A DNA stretch of 7,136 nucleotides, taken from contig CANRFS010000069.1 of the NCBI GenBank assembly GCA_947629965.1, positions 1-7,136 of the forward strand, in the 5' to 3' direction. The notes beneath the pieces were generated by a model. The model had not been told where the DNA came from. It ran no database searches and saw only the letters and a list, made by a program, of their open reading frames with translations. The position numbers and the translations under genes were made by a program. Shown piece by piece: positions 6,417-7,136 of this stretch. Source of the DNA: an uncultured Clostridia bacterium. Lineage in GTDB: Bacteria; Bacillota; Clostridia; TANB77; CAG-508. The stretch's first letter is position 1; every line of letters starts with the position of its first letter.

Positions 6417-6457
6417 TATAAAAAGTATAGCATAATTGTTAATTTCTGTATATATTT
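6417..6457 (-). repeat. Promoter-containing direct repeat, copy 2
   Basis: This is the partner of 5654-5694: 29 identical bases at 6417-6445, then two mismatches up to 6457. Both copies lie just upstream of a gene start in the same orientation, which supports a shared promoter and perhaps a shared operator. Confidence 0.85.
6424..6452 (-). promoter_or_regulatory. Extended -10 promoter of the YugP-like gene
   Basis: On the minus strand TATACT (6424-6429) is preceded by TGC, with weak -35 TATACA (6447-6452) at 17 bases, the same layout and nearly the same sequence as the promoter at 5661-5689. The leader would be about 30 bases and carries the GAGGT ribosome binding site. Confidence 0.7.
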
Positions 6458-6498
6458 TTCATTATAATTTTATCATATTTTGTTACAACTCAGTATAA

Positions 6499-6535
6499 AT
6501 TAACAAGACTTACAACTATTGTAAGTCTTGTTAAT
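6499..6535 (-). terminator. Hairpin after the Lgt-like gene, probable terminator
   Basis: Perfect 17-base arms (6499-6515 and 6519-6535) flank a 3-base loop, about 30 bases downstream of the Lgt-like stop codon. The strong stem fits a terminator, but only a poor T-tract follows on either strand (AATTTATACT on the minus strand), so termination may be weak. It could instead stabilise the 3' end of the mRNA. Confidence 0.6.
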
Positions 6536-6567
6536 AACTTTTAGCTTTTTATATAAACTTATATTTT

Positions 6568-7136
6568 TTATTCTTTTATTTTTTTTGAATGTAAACAACA
6601 ATCTTTTATAACTATACCAATGCAAAATATTATTGTAATTATATATACTATTCTTGATACTTTATTTCCAAAAATAATTCCATTATAATATGTACCTTCT
6701 ATTATTCCTCTTAATATTATATACGACATTAATGATATTGCCATTCTGCTAGTATCTTTCACTTTTATTAATTTTAATATTCCTAAAAGAAATAAACTAA
6801 ATATAAATGCTCCACAATCATATAATTCAGAAGGATGTACCTTAACTATATCATATTTTCTATATACTCCCCATGGCAGAGAGGTTGGCACTCCTTTACA
6901 GCACCCTGTAAAAAAACAACCAATTTTTGATAATGCTCCGCCTATATAGAACCAAACAAGCATTGGCTCTAATGTTTTTGTTAGTTTTATTTTGTATATT
7001 TTAGATAAAACTATAAAATTTATAAGCGCAAATATAAATGCTCCATATCCTTTAAAATATGAAAAGGTTGTAGAAAATACTTGGTACATCTTAACGGTTT
7101 TATAATTTACTATAGCATAGAATAATCTTGCTCCTA
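6568..7136 (-). CDS. Lgt-like membrane protein (prolipoprotein diacylglyceryl transferase family), N-terminus missing
   Basis: The frame stays open to the right edge beyond the ATG at 7089, so this is a 188-residue C-terminal part and not a gene starting at 7089; the extra residues GARLFYAIVNYKTV match the GARLxYV block of Lgt. Other Lgt-family landmarks are GCFFTGCCKG, WGVY and VHPSELYD (the HPTQLYE block), with several hydrophobic membrane segments. True Lgt transfers diacylglycerol from phosphatidylglycerol to the lipobox cysteine of prelipoproteins. Key Lgt residues appear altered: the HGG histidine block reads KGYGAFIFA, and the GRxGNFxNxE signature reads SKIGCFFTGCC, with Lys for the essential Arg and Cys for Asn and Glu. 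This points to a cysteine-rich Lgt paralogue whose activity is uncertain, so no gene symbol is given. A hairpin follows the stop. No in-frame CGG; the GGC GGA in YIGGA contains CGG out of frame only. Confidence 0.82.
   Translation of the reverse strand, partial: GARLFYAIVNYKTVKMYQVFSTTFSYFKGYGAFIFALINFIVLSKIYKIKLTKTLEPMLVWFYIGGALSKIGCFFTGCCKGVPTSLPWGVYRKYDIVKVHPSELYDCGAFIFSLFLLGILKLIKVKDTSRMAISLMSYIILRGIIEGTYYNGIIFGNKVSRIVYIITIIFCIGIVIKDCCLHSKKIKE

Noticed and set aside
1..7136. tRNA or rRNA genes, CRISPR arrays, insertion sequences, riboswitches
   Set aside because: No cloverleaf, spaced repeat array, transposase or recognisable aptamer was seen on either strand.

Overview
The window is AT-rich and every supported gene lies on the minus strand. 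The organism is most likely a low-GC Firmicute, probably a Clostridia- or Mollicutes-like lineage. This rests on the codon bias towards A/T, the AGA-dominated arginine usage, the strong AGGAGG-type ribosome binding sites, the sigma-A-type promoters, and the gene content (Der, four-cysteine L32, RlmB, LepA, DUF5662-like, YugP-like and Lgt-like proteins). The species cannot be told from this stretch.

Read in the direction of transcription (right to left): the 3' part of an Lgt-like membrane protein enters at the right edge and ends at a hairpin (6499-6535). Next comes a YugP-like membrane zinc metallopeptidase (5699-6388) with its own promoter. A near-copy of that promoter precedes a likely operon: a DUF5662-like protein (5078-5614), lepA/EF4 (3254-5066), a large Nudix protein (1774-3189) and rlmB (905-1682). 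rpmF (602-784) follows with a strong promoter and a terminator overlapping its stop codon. A 79-bp near-perfect palindrome (477-555) lies between rpmF and the promoter of der, whose N-terminal 127 codons reach the left edge. The central theme is ribosome function and assembly: Der, L32, RlmB and LepA.

The main discovery candidate is a recoding signal. lepA and rlmB are each interrupted by one extra nucleotide, and both protein families are otherwise intact on each side. In both, the break falls exactly on an in-frame CGG codon. Skipping the C (CGGN read as C+GGN) restores the frame and supplies a glycine at the position where the family has one (LepA ...GEV-G-YIAAS..., RlmB ...RRAC-G-VNAT...). 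I found no other in-frame CGG in about 2,100 codons of the window, while CGA and CGT occur as ordinary arginine codons. This fits CGG acting as a +1 frameshift codon (or CGGN as a quadruplet glycine codon) in a genome that lacks a normal CGG-reading tRNA. Two independent sequencing errors remain the main alternative.
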